Of a stretch of DNA of 36,233 nucleotides, positions 1 through 7,770 are shown piece by piece. How positions within the stretch are numbered: the first letter of the stretch is position 1; each line of letters opens with the position of its first letter. The notes beneath the pieces are model-generated. The model ran no database searches. It had not been told where the DNA came from and worked only from the letters and a program-made list of their open reading frames with translations. The stretch is from Bacteroidota bacterium (GTDB lineage: Bacteria > Bacteroidota > Bacteroidia > Chitinophagales > UBA10324): the NCBI GenBank assembly GCA_003455275.1, contig DMRR01000155.1:4348-40580 (forward strand). The letters are read 5' to 3'. Position numbers and translations under genes: made by a program.

Positions 1-61
1 AAGCCGGCAGAATACTGATGAGTAAAAAGGCTCCGGACAATAAATTGTTATTGATTTTCAT
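1..61 (-). CDS. N-terminus of an exported protein, cut by the window edge
   Basis: Reading leftward from an ATG at 59-61, the frame stays open to the window edge and encodes 20 residues beginning MKINNNLLSGAFLL. A short charged or polar start followed by a hydrophobic stretch looks like a signal peptide, so this is probably the first part of a secreted or envelope protein. Nothing of the mature protein is visible, so no function can be given. It lies downstream of the GNAT gene on the same strand, separated by about 106 bases. Confidence 0.45.
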   Translation of the reverse strand, partial: MKINNNLLSGAFLLISILPA

Positions 62-167
62 TTTTACTTTTCAATTATTTGAAATCACATACGATCTAAA
101 CATTCACACTGGTTTTATCATTTATAATTAAATTCATTTTATAATAGACCAACAAGCTTGGGTGATT

Positions 168-632
168 TCAAATTCTCTTTTCAATTTTACATGTTATCCA
201 CTCCTCATCAAAAGTGCACGAATATTTTTTATAGAAGTTAATTGCAGGTGTGTTCCAATTGAGCACATGCCAGCGTAACTGATTTGCATCAACACTCCGA
301 GCATATTCAATTACACGGTCGAAGAGAAGAGTCCCGGCTCCGCTTCTTCGTTCTGTTTCTGTTACTATGATGTCATCAAGATAAATGTATTTTCCTTTCC
401 AGGTGCTGTAGGCCTGGTAGCAAATAGCTGCGCCAATAATTTTCTTTTCACTGTCAGTAATTTTTTCTGCAACGAAAGATTGAAACAGTGGAGAACTCCC
501 GAATCCATCGGTAAGCATTGCTTCTTCTGTATTAATAACCTGCTCTGGCGCCTTCTCAAAAAGAGCAAGTTCTTTTATCAGGTTCAAAATTTCTTTTACA
601 TCACTTCTTGTACCTTCTCGGATATTTAACAT
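168..632 (-). CDS. GNAT family N-acetyltransferase (diamine acetyltransferase-like)
   Basis: The product is a single GNAT domain of about 154 residues, which should transfer an acetyl group from acetyl-CoA to an amine. The acetyl-CoA binding loop is visible as ERRSGAGTLLFD, preceded by the strand WKGKYIYLDDIIV. The order ELALFEKAP, AYSTWKGKYIYLDD and WNTPAINFYKK resembles the spermidine/spermine N1-acetyltransferase (SSAT) branch, so a polyamine or thialysine-like substrate is a reasonable guess but not shown. I start at the ATG at 630-632 (MLNIREGT), because six extra residues from an upstream ATG (650) are Lys/Phe-rich and match no GNAT start. It stands alone, divergent from thrS. Confidence 0.85.
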   Translation of the reverse strand: MLNIREGTRSDVKEILNLIKELALFEKAPEQVINTEEAMLTDGFGSSPLFQSFVAEKITDSEKKIIGAAICYQAYSTWKGKYIYLDDIIVTETERRSGAGTLLFDRVIEYARSVDANQLRWHVLNWNTPAINFYKKYSCTFDEEWITCKIEKRI

Positions 633-675
633 GAATTTTTTTTTCAACAAAACAATAGAATAAATGTTGGAATCG

Positions 676-710
676 CATTCACCTAACGCTTTTCACTTCT
701 CACCTTTCGC
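676..710. repeat. Degenerate 7-bp tandem repeat upstream of thrS
   Basis: Five consecutive 7-base units run from 676 to 710, most ending in CAC or CGC. The clearest adjacent pair is TTTTCAC TTCTCAC at 690-703. The block sits in the leader of thrS, ending 24 bases before its ATG. It belongs to the 7-bp family described in the findings and is closest to the copy at 30284-30304. Confidence 0.55.
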
Positions 711-734
711 CCGTTTATTTGCAGACTTCAAATC

Positions 735-2666
735 ATGAATATAAAAATTACTTTTCCTGATGGTGCCGTGCGTGAATATCCAAGTGGAACCAATGCGATG
801 GATATTGCAAAAAGCATTAGCGAAGGATTGGCTCGAAGAATTCTTGCTGCGAAAGTGAATGATACTGTACGCGATTTACTTCGCCCGATCGAAGAAGATG
901 CAACTGTAAATTTTCTTGGATGGGATGATAAAGAAGGCAAAAGCACTTTCTGGCATAGCAGCGCACACTTGTTTGCTGAAGCACTCGAATCAATTTATCC
1001 CGGAACGAAATTCGGAATCGGACCTGCTGTTGAGAATGGATTTTATTATGATGTTGACCTGGGAGGTCAATCGCTCTCGCCTGAAGATTTAGAAAGGTTA
1101 GAGAAAAAAATGAAGGAGCTTGCTGAAAAAAATTCCACTTATGTGCGCAGTGAAGTTTCTAAAAATGATGCACTGAAATATTTTACTGAGAAAGGAGATG
1201 AATACAAACTCGAACTCATCAATGAATTGAAAGATGGTGAAATAACTTTTTATCAGCAGGGAAATTTTACTGACTTGTGTCGTGGTCCTCATCTTCCGAA
1301 TACTTCGTACATCAAAGCAATTAAGCTCACCAACATTGCAGGTGCATATTGGCGCGGCGATTCTGCTAAGAAGCAAATGACTCGTGTGTATGGAATCACT
1401 TTTCCGAAACAAAAAGAACTCGATGATTATTTGTTGATGCTTGAAGAAGCGAAGAAGCGCGACCACCGAAAGATTGGGAAGGAGATGGAGATTTTTACTT
1501 TCGATGATGAAGTTGGTCAGGGTTTGCCACTATGGTTACCCAATGGCGGAGTGATGATTGAAGAGTTGGAACGACTCGCAAAAACCACTGAGTTCAGAGC
1601 AGGATATTCCCGAGTAAAGACGCCGCACATTGCGAAGGAGAGCATGTATCTGACCAGCGGACACTTGCCTTATTATGCTGACAGTATGTTTCCTCCAATG
1701 GAAATGGACGGAACAAAATATTATTTGAAGGCGATGAACTGTCCGCATCACCACAAAATTTTTGATTCAACCCCGAAGAGTTATAAAGATTTGCCTTTGC
1801 GCCTCGCTGAATACGGAACCTGTTATCGTTACGAACAGTCCGGAGAATTATTCGGTCTTATGCGCGTACGCAGTATGAACATGAATGATGCTCACATCTA
1901 TTGCACTGAAGAACAATTTGAGCAGGAGTTCAAATCAGTGAATGAAATGTATCTGAAGTATTTCAAAATTTTTGGAATAGAAAAATATGTGATGCGTTTC
2001 AGCAAGCATGATCCGGCCAAACTTGGAAAAAAATATCTGGACATGCCGGAGCTTTGGAAGAAAACTGAAGACATGGTTCGTCGTGTTTTAATTTCCACCA
2101 ACACTCCTTTTGTAGAAGTGAATGATGAAGCTGCATTCTACGGACCGAAGATTGATGTTCAGATTTACAGCGCCATCGGAAGAGAGTTTACACTTGCAAC
2201 CAATCAGGTTGACTTCGGGCAGCCTGTTCGTTTCAAACTTTCGTTCATGAATAAAAACAATGAACCCGAAACCCCAATTGTAATTCATCGGGCCCCGCTT
2301 GGTACTCACGAGCGTTTCATTGGATTTTTGATAGAACATTATGCAGGAAAATTTCCAATGTGGCTTTCACCTCAACAGGTGATTATATTACCGGTGGGAG
2401 AAAAATTTCTTTCGTATGCAGAAAATGTTATGCAACAAATAAAAAATAATGATATTCGCTGCACACTTGATGACCGGAATGAAAAAATTGGAAAGAAAAT
2501 CCGCGATGCTGAAATTAAACATATCCCTTGCATGTTGATTGTAGGAGAGAAAGAGCAGGCTGCTCAACAAGTGAGTTTCAGAAAACAGGGTGTAGGAGAC
2601 AAAGGAGTTATGAGCGTGGACGAATTTATTTCACTTGCAAAAACTGAAATCAACAATTACAGATAA
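735..2666 (+). CDS. thrS: Threonyl-tRNA synthetase
   Basis: This class II synthetase of 643 residues, full length for the family, charges tRNA(Thr) with threonine in the cytoplasm. Domains in order are TGS (about 1-62), the editing domain with HSSAH (His74 and His78) and CRGPHLP, the catalytic core (about 270-530) and the C-terminal anticodon-binding domain. The catalytic zinc ligands are visible as Cys in MNCPHHH, His in MNDAHIYC and His in PLGTHERF. Class II motif 2 is at GTCYRYEQSGELFG and motif 3 at PLGTHERFIGFLIEH. infC follows 18 bases downstream in the same frame, the conserved thrS-infC order. No T-box leader is seen. Confidence 0.98.
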   Translation: MNIKITFPDGAVREYPSGTNAMDIAKSISEGLARRILAAKVNDTVRDLLRPIEEDATVNFLGWDDKEGKSTFWHSSAHLFAEALESIYPGTKFGIGPAVENGFYYDVDLGGQSLSPEDLERLEKKMKELAEKNSTYVRSEVSKNDALKYFTEKGDEYKLELINELKDGEITFYQQGNFTDLCRGPHLPNTSYIKAIKLTNIAGAYWRGDSAKKQMTRVYGITFPKQKELDDYLLMLEEAKKRDHRKIGKEMEIFTFDDEVGQGLPLWLPNGGVMIEELERLAKTTEFRAGYSRVKTPHIAKESMYLTSGHLPYYADSMFPPMEMDGTKYYLKAMNCPHHHKIFDSTPKSYKDLPLRLAEYGTCYRYEQSGELFGLMRVRSMNMNDAHIYCTEEQFEQEFKSVNEMYLKYFKIFGIEKYVMRFSKHDPAKLGKKYLDMPELWKKTEDMVRRVLISTNTPFVEVNDEAAFYGPKIDVQIYSAIGREFTLATNQVDFGQPVRFKLSFMNKNNEPETPIVIHRAPLGTHERFIGFLIEHYAGKFPMWLSPQQVIILPVGEKFLSYAENVMQQIKNNDIRCTLDDRNEKIGKKIRDAEIKHIPCMLIVGEKEQAAQQVSFRKQGVGDKGVMSVDEFISLAKTEINNYR

Positions 2667-2684
2667 ACTCTAAATTTTTATACC

Positions 2685-3239
2685 ATAGCACAACCTTACT
2701 ATCGCCCTCAACCCTTTAGAAAAAAAGAAAGAGAGCACAGAATTAATGAAGACATCACAGCACCGAAAGTTCGGGTTGTTGGTGATGGAATCGAATCATC
2801 CGTGATGAATATCCGTGATGCCATTCGTTTCGCAAAAGACCGGGCTGCAGACCTTGTAGAAATTTCTCCTAATGTAGATCCACCTATTTGCAAGGTGATT
2901 GACTATAGTAAATATCTATATGAAAAAAAGAAAAAGGACAAGGAGCAAAAAGCAAAACAGACAAAAAATGTGATGAAAGAAATCAGATTCACTCCTAACA
3001 CCGATGATCATGATTTCGAATTCAAAACCAAGCATGCTGAAAAGTTTTTGAAGGAAGGTGCTAAGGTTAAAGCTTATGTTCACTTTCGTGGTAGAAGCAT
3101 TGTGTTTAAAGACCGGGGGGAATTATTACTTCTAAAATTTGTAGAAAAACTTCAGGATTTCGGAACGCTTGAAGCCCTTCCGAAACTCGAGGGGAACAGA
3201 ATGAATATTATTCTTAACCCGAAGGGGAGGAAAGGATAA
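2685..3239 (+). CDS. infC: Translation initiation factor IF-3, probable AUA start
   Basis: IF-3 binds the 30S subunit, prevents premature 50S joining and checks start-codon choice. The protein shows the N-terminal domain (HRINEDI, VRVVGDG, DLVEISPNVDPPICKVIDY), a lysine-rich linker, and the C-terminal domain (EIRFTPNTDDHDFEFK, FRGRSI, LEGNRMNIILNPK). The first standard start in this frame is a GTG at 2802, which would remove 39 residues including the conserved HRINEDI segment. The frame is open back to the thrS stop at 2664-2666 and contains no ATG, GTG or TTG before 2802. The AUA at 2685 (then Ala-Gln-Pro-Tyr-Tyr) gives 184 residues, the usual IF-3 length. A rare start codon fits the known AUU start and autoregulation of infC in Escherichia coli; applying that here is inference. 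Confidence 0.9.
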   Translation: MAQPYYRPQPFRKKEREHRINEDITAPKVRVVGDGIESSVMNIRDAIRFAKDRAADLVEISPNVDPPICKVIDYSKYLYEKKKKDKEQKAKQTKNVMKEIRFTPNTDDHDFEFKTKHAEKFLKEGAKVKAYVHFRGRSIVFKDRGELLLLKFVEKLQDFGTLEALPKLEGNRMNIILNPKGRKG

Positions 3240-3241
3240 AA

Positions 3242-3275
3242 AAAAGACCTCTGATTTTTCAGAGGTCTTTTTTTT
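3242..3275. terminator. Two-way intrinsic terminator between infC and rpoD
   Basis: A perfect 13-bp stem (3242-3254 with 3259-3271) with core GACCTCTGA/TCAGAGGTC and a four-base loop is flanked by a T-run on the right and an A-run on the left. It can therefore stop transcripts from both convergent genes. It begins just after the infC stop and ends about 16 bases before the rpoD stop. Confidence 0.93.
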
Positions 3276-3290
3276 CGATAATGAAAAAAA

Positions 3291-4160
3291 TTATTTTCCA
3301 AGATAAGTTCTGAGAGATCTTGTATGCGTTGTTTTTCTTAACCTCTTGATAGCTTTCTCTTTTATTTGACGAACCCTTTCACGGGTCAAATTAAATCGGC
3401 GGCCTATTTCATCAAGGTTTTGTTCTTCTTCTCCGTTTATTCCAAAATAACAGCTCACGATCATAGCATCTCGATGATTCATGGTTTTCAATAATCCTTC
3501 AATATCCTTCTTAAGCGATTCATTATTGAGAATATCATTTGCACTTCCTTTTAAATCTTCACCCGCGAAGAAATCAATCATAGTTGCATCTTCTCCTTCG
3601 CCAACAGGAGCATCCATACTAATTGTTTTGCTCATGCCCTTCATCATTTCATCGATATCCTTTTCAGTAACATCCATCAATTCGGCAAGTTCGCTCTTTG
3701 ATGGTTCACGCTCGTAACGCTGCTCAAACTTGATCATCATTTTATTAATCTTGCTGTAAGAGCCAACCTTATTAAGAGGTAAACGAACAAGACGAGCATT
3801 CTCCACCAATGCCTGAAGAATTGATTGACGAATCCACCACACTGCATAGGAGATAAATTTGAATCCTCGGGATTCATCAAATCTTTGGGCAGCTTTTATC
3901 AAGCCAATATTGCCTTCATTTATCAGATCAGCGAGACCTAAGCCTTGATTCTGATATTGTTTAGCAACAGAAACAACGAATCGAAGGTTTGCACGAGTCA
4001 TTTCCTCTAAAGCATCTGTATCTCCGGCCTTAATTCTTTTAGCCAAAACAACTTCTTGTTCTGCTGTAATCATCGGCAGTTTCGCGATATCGGATAAATA
4101 TCTCTCCAGGGAATCATTTTCTCTCTGGGTAATCTGCTGGGTAATTTTTAATTGTCTCAT
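3291..4160 (-). CDS. rpoD: Primary RNA polymerase sigma factor (sigma-70, RpoD/SigA)
   Basis: This is the housekeeping sigma subunit that directs RNA polymerase to most promoters. At 289 residues it lacks region 1.1 and the long non-conserved insert, which is the usual short form in Bacteroidota. Region 1.2 (about 17-45) is followed by region 2 (about 57-118) with ANLRFVVSVAKQYQNQG, DLINEGNIGLIKAAQRFD and FISYAVWWIRQSI. Region 3 contains RLPLNKVG, and region 4.2 has the helix-turn-helix LDEIGRRFNLTRERVRQIKE. It is convergent with infC across a shared terminator and has a 332-base upstream gap. The region 2.4 and 4.2 signatures make an alternative sigma factor unlikely. Confidence 0.97.
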   Translation of the reverse strand: MRQLKITQQITQRENDSLERYLSDIAKLPMITAEQEVVLAKRIKAGDTDALEEMTRANLRFVVSVAKQYQNQGLGLADLINEGNIGLIKAAQRFDESRGFKFISYAVWWIRQSILQALVENARLVRLPLNKVGSYSKINKMMIKFEQRYEREPSKSELAELMDVTEKDIDEMMKGMSKTISMDAPVGEGEDATMIDFFAGEDLKGSANDILNNESLKKDIEGLLKTMNHRDAMIVSCYFGINGEEEQNLDEIGRRFNLTRERVRQIKEKAIKRLRKTTHTRSLRTYLGK

Positions 4161-4492
4161 AGTATAAATCTGTGTTTTTTAAACGCTCAGTGTAAGTTAA
4201 TGTTTCAATGCTTTGTTCACAATCAAATTCCAAGTGTCACTTCCTCAACACACATTAGACGGAATTTTGTTCCAAAATGTTGTGGGTGTTTGTCATAAAA
4301 TTGTAAAAAATATTTACGGTGTTCATTCAATAAAGGATTGGGAGCTTTTATTCCTTTTCAAACATCATACCTCTTCAATATGAAGGTAACAAGGAATATT
4401 AATTCATCTGAATGAAAGCGTAATGAACCTTCACAGATCAAAATTTCCAAGCAATAAGTTCCAGTTTAAATTGCGCAATTAAAATTTTTAGA
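4161..4492. other. Divergent intergenic region between rpoD and the cupredoxin-SprB gene
   Basis: These 332 bases separate two divergent start codons and should hold both promoters. They are AT-rich with runs of A and T. I found no unambiguous match to the Bacteroidota TTTG...TAnnTTTG promoter pattern on either strand. The only notable structure is the 12-bp palindrome at 4469-4480. No RNA gene or short coding frame stood out. Confidence 0.6.
4469..4480. promoter_or_regulatory. Perfect 12-bp palindrome before the cupredoxin-SprB gene
   Basis: AATTGCGCAATT is its own reverse complement and ends 12 bases before the ATG at 4493. It could be a dimeric regulator site or a small leader hairpin. 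This is inference from one palindrome, and chance is possible in AT-rich DNA. Confidence 0.25.
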
Positions 4493-6742
4493 ATGAAAAA
4501 AACACTTTTTCTCATTAGCTTTTTTTTAATTCTTGCATTCAACAGTTTTTCTTTTACTCAAATTGTGAATGTGGCTAACACTGTATTTAGTCCGGGCAAC
4601 TTCACTATTAATCTTGGTGATTCAGTAAAATGGGTTTGGGTTAGCGGATCGCACACTACGACATCTACTACAATTCCTGCGGGAGCAACCGCATGGAATT
4701 CTACCATTAGCCAGAATATTACTTCGTTTACTTATGTTCCGAATGTTATTGGAACTTATAACTATCACTGCACTATTCATCCAACCATGATTGGACAGTT
4801 TACAGTTGCATGTCCGACTCCTTCAGTTTCAATTATTAATCCAGTTCCTGTTACAGTGTGTCAAGGGGCAATAGTTTTGCTAAATTCTAATGCGGCCGGT
4901 GGAACCACTTCATACGCATATCAATGGCAATCGGCTCCTTCGGCCACATCCGCCTGGACAAATATTAATGGGGCTACAAACTCATCATACGGTGCAAGCG
5001 TTAATCCACCTTCTTCTTCCACTTATTACCGAGTGATGGTGACGAATAGCTGTGGGAACACAGCTGTTTCTCTGCCTATGCAAGTGACTTTAATTACAAT
5101 TAATGTGGGTGTAACTCCTTTTCAGAGTTCGGTATGTTCAGGAGGCTGTGTGAATCTTTCTGCCTCCGCGACTTCTAATGGAGGAACGCTTAGTGGATCA
5201 TATAGCTGGAGCCCTGCTTCAGGGTTAAATTCAACAACAGGAAGTAGTGTAACAGCTTGCCCGGTTAACTTTACTACATACACTGTTACATTTCTAGCAA
5301 CTAATGGATGCACAGGATCAGGAAATGCTTTTGTATCCATTGCTCCCCAGATTATCATTTCTGAAACTCATATAAATGCTACTTGTGGATTTGCCAATGG
5401 AAGTATCGACTTAACAGTTACAGGTGGTGTTGCTCCATATACATATCACTGGAGCAATGGCGCAACTGTACAGGATATTACCAATCTTGCCTCTGCGTCA
5501 TATGCAGTTACAGTTTCTAATTCTACAAACTGTTCTTCGGTGCTTACTGTGGTTATTACAAATACTAACGGACCAACGCTTTCAGAAACGCATGTAAATC
5601 CTTCTTGCGGATTAGCGAATGGAAGTATTGATATCACAGTGAATGGTGCAGCACCATACACTTACAATTGGAGCAACGGATCGAATACACAAGATCTGAA
5701 CAATCTTTCTGCAGGAACCTACAGTTTTACAGTTACTGATGCAAATGGATGCACTTCAACTTTAACCATTTCGCTTACCGGAGGAAATGCAATCACTTTA
5801 TCTGAATCGCATGTTAACACTAATTGCGGACAATCGAATGGCTCGATTAACCTTACTGTTTCTCCTGTTGGGAATTACAGTTATGTCTGGAGTAATGGTG
5901 CTACCACTGAAGATATCAGCGGATTATCTGCAGGAACTTACACTGTTACGGTTCAGTCAACAGGAGCAGGCTGCACTTCTACATTAACGATTAACATTAC
6001 CTCTATTTCCGGAACAGCGCTTTGCCAGATTCAATCTGGAACAGCGTCGTTTTGTGCTGGTGGAAGTGCAGTGCTTGCAATAACACCTGTCGGAACCGCA
6101 TACCAATGGATGAAGAATGGGACCAATATTTCTTCTGCTACAAATGCCACTTACACAGCAACTATTTCGGGTTCTTATTCCTGTTCCGTAACTTATTCAT
6201 GCGGAACTGCTGTCAGCAACGCCATTCAGATTACAAAACTAGCGACACCTACTGCGACCATTTCCGCAAACGGACCTCTTTCATTTTGTCAGGGGCAGAG
6301 TGTAACACTTAATGTAAATGTGCAAGTTGGAGTGACATACCAATGGAGAAAAAACGGAGTGAACATTGCAGGAGCGACCAACTCTTCTTACACAGCGACC
6401 ATTGCCGGAAACTATAGAGTGCTGGTTACAAAAATTTCAACCGGATGCACCAAGCTTTCAGGACAGGCAACAGTTAGTATTGTATGCCGCGATGAGCAAT
6501 TGGCTTCGGACAATTCGCGAGTAACAGTTTATCCGAATCCGTTTAGTGAAAAATTTTCAATCCAACTGAACACGGTTTCTGATTTAAAAGCGTTTAACCT
6601 GGTGGGTCAGCAGGTTTTTGAAATGAAAAATGTTTCTGGAACCGTGACAGCTGGGGAAACTTTGCTTCCCGGGATTTACATTTTATGTATCACGGAAAAC
6701 GGTATCAGAAAATCAGTTGTTAGAATTGTTAAGACTGAATGA
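4493..6742 (+). CDS. T9SS-exported protein: cupredoxin domain + Ig-like and SprB-like repeats + type A sorting domain
   Basis: A signal peptide (about 1-21) leads into a cupredoxin domain (about 22-107). Its type 1 copper ligands are all visible: His54 in GSHTT, then Cys93, His96 and Met99 in YHCTIHPTM, a plastocyanin/azurin-like arrangement. Ig-like modules follow (about 108-285), then three SprB-type repeats of about 70 residues (about 286-505) sharing CG.(A/S)NGSI, YxWSNG and LSAGTY. Two more Ig-like modules with YQWxKNG lie at about 506-672. The last 70 or so residues (VYPNPFSEKFS, LLPGIYIL) are a T9SS type A sorting domain, so export to the cell surface or medium is expected. The copper domain may carry electrons or only bind copper; the repeats suggest adhesion. 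No enzyme domain was seen. Confidence 0.85.
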   Translation: MKKTLFLISFFLILAFNSFSFTQIVNVANTVFSPGNFTINLGDSVKWVWVSGSHTTTSTTIPAGATAWNSTISQNITSFTYVPNVIGTYNYHCTIHPTMIGQFTVACPTPSVSIINPVPVTVCQGAIVLLNSNAAGGTTSYAYQWQSAPSATSAWTNINGATNSSYGASVNPPSSSTYYRVMVTNSCGNTAVSLPMQVTLITINVGVTPFQSSVCSGGCVNLSASATSNGGTLSGSYSWSPASGLNSTTGSSVTACPVNFTTYTVTFLATNGCTGSGNAFVSIAPQIIISETHINATCGFANGSIDLTVTGGVAPYTYHWSNGATVQDITNLASASYAVTVSNSTNCSSVLTVVITNTNGPTLSETHVNPSCGLANGSIDITVNGAAPYTYNWSNGSNTQDLNNLSAGTYSFTVTDANGCTSTLTISLTGGNAITLSESHVNTNCGQSNGSINLTVSPVGNYSYVWSNGATTEDISGLSAGTYTVTVQSTGAGCTSTLTINITSISGTALCQIQSGTASFCAGGSAVLAITPVGTAYQWMKNGTNISSATNATYTATISGSYSCSVTYSCGTAVSNAIQITKLATPTATISANGPLSFCQGQSVTLNVNVQVGVTYQWRKNGVNIAGATNSSYTATIAGNYRVLVTKISTGCTKLSGQATVSIVCRDEQLASDNSRVTVYPNPFSEKFSIQLNTVSDLKAFNLVGQQVFEMKNVSGTVTAGETLLPGIYILCITENGIRKSVVRIVKTE

Positions 6743-6792
6743 TTTAGTTTTTGTTTTAACAAATTCTTTGTACCGTTATTAAGAATCAAATA

Positions 6793-7683
6793 CTATTTCC
6801 TAAATTCCGGTGCAACCAGCAACTCTTTGGATCCTGATGTATATTCATAAAAACCTTTTCCGCTCTTCACTCCCAGGAAGCCGGCTGTAACCATGTTTAC
6901 TAACAACGGGCAAGGGGCATACTTTGAATTCCCAAAACCATCATAAAGTACTCGAAGAATACTGAGGCAAACATCGAGACCAATAAAATCGGCGAGTTGA
7001 AGCGGGCCCATCGGATGAGCCATTCCAAGTTTCATCACTGTATCAATTTCACTGACTCCGGCAACACCTTCGTGCAGCGTCTGTACGGCTTCATTAATCA
7101 TTGGCATCAATATTCTGTTTGCAACAAAGCCCGGATAGTCATTCACTTCAACTGGAATTTTTCCAAGCGTCGCACTCATATCCATCACCTGCTTAGTTAC
7201 AGCGTCAGATGTTGCATATCCGCGAATGACTTCAACCAGTTTCATCACCGGAACAGGATTCATAAAGTGCATTCCAATCACCTTGTCTGCGCGTTTGGTG
7301 ACAGACGCTATTTTGGTTATAGAAATAGAAGAAGTGTTGGTAGCCAAAATGGTTTCCGGAGCACAAACAGAATCTAGTTCCCGAAAAATTTTTAACTTTA
7401 GTTCTGTGTTTTCAGTAGCCGCTTCTACTACAAGTTCAGCACCCTTTATTCCGGATTCCATTGAGTTTGAAGTAGCGATATTTGAAAGTGTAGATGCCTT
7501 CTCACTTTCGTTTATGATTGCCTTTGAAATTTGGCGATCCAGATTTTTTGTAATTGTCGCTACAGCCTTGTCTAATGCCGGTTGCGAAACATCAATAAGT
7601 GTGACTTTAAATCCTTTTGATGCAAATACATGTGCTATGCCGTTTCCCATTGTGCCTGCACCGATAACTGAAATATTTTTCAT
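6793..7683 (-). CDS. hbd: 3-hydroxybutyryl-CoA (3-hydroxyacyl-CoA) dehydrogenase
   Basis: A stand-alone NAD(P)-dependent dehydrogenase of 296 residues interconverting 3-hydroxyacyl-CoA and acetoacyl-CoA in fatty acid or butyrate metabolism. The N-terminal Rossmann fold has GAGTMGNGIAHVFA at residues 8-21. The catalytic region shows NTSSISIT, then GMHFMNPVPVMKLVEVI with the active-site His, then the ANRILMPMINEA segment. The C-terminal dimerisation domain contains GMAHPMGPLQLADFIGLD. Length matches single-function enzymes of the Hbd/PaaH type rather than the FadB/FadJ fusion. It lies 87 bases downstream of the outer-membrane receptor on the same strand, with no functional link apparent. Substrate chain length cannot be told from sequence. 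Confidence 0.93.
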   Translation of the reverse strand: MKNISVIGAGTMGNGIAHVFASKGFKVTLIDVSQPALDKAVATITKNLDRQISKAIINESEKASTLSNIATSNSMESGIKGAELVVEAATENTELKLKIFRELDSVCAPETILATNTSSISITKIASVTKRADKVIGMHFMNPVPVMKLVEVIRGYATSDAVTKQVMDMSATLGKIPVEVNDYPGFVANRILMPMINEAVQTLHEGVAGVSEIDTVMKLGMAHPMGPLQLADFIGLDVCLSILRVLYDGFGNSKYAPCPLLVNMVTAGFLGVKSGKGFYEYTSGSKELLVAPEFRK

Positions 7684-7770
7684 TTGAAATTTTTTTATTG
7701 TATCCCGAAATTTTTTCGGAGCCGGCGAAATTAACAGCAGGTTTTTCTAAGTGAAATTTTCGATAACTGC

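Noticed and set aside
4380..4436. TGAAGGT/ACCTTCA inverted match in the rpoD upstream gap
   Set aside because: Seven bases separated by about 40 are expected by chance in a region of this size.
7705..7719. Perfect CCGAAA/TTTCGG hairpin between the outer-membrane receptor and hbd
   Set aside because: Only a 6-bp stem with a three-base loop, and on the minus strand, where both genes lie, it is followed by an A-rich run rather than T, so it is not a good terminator.
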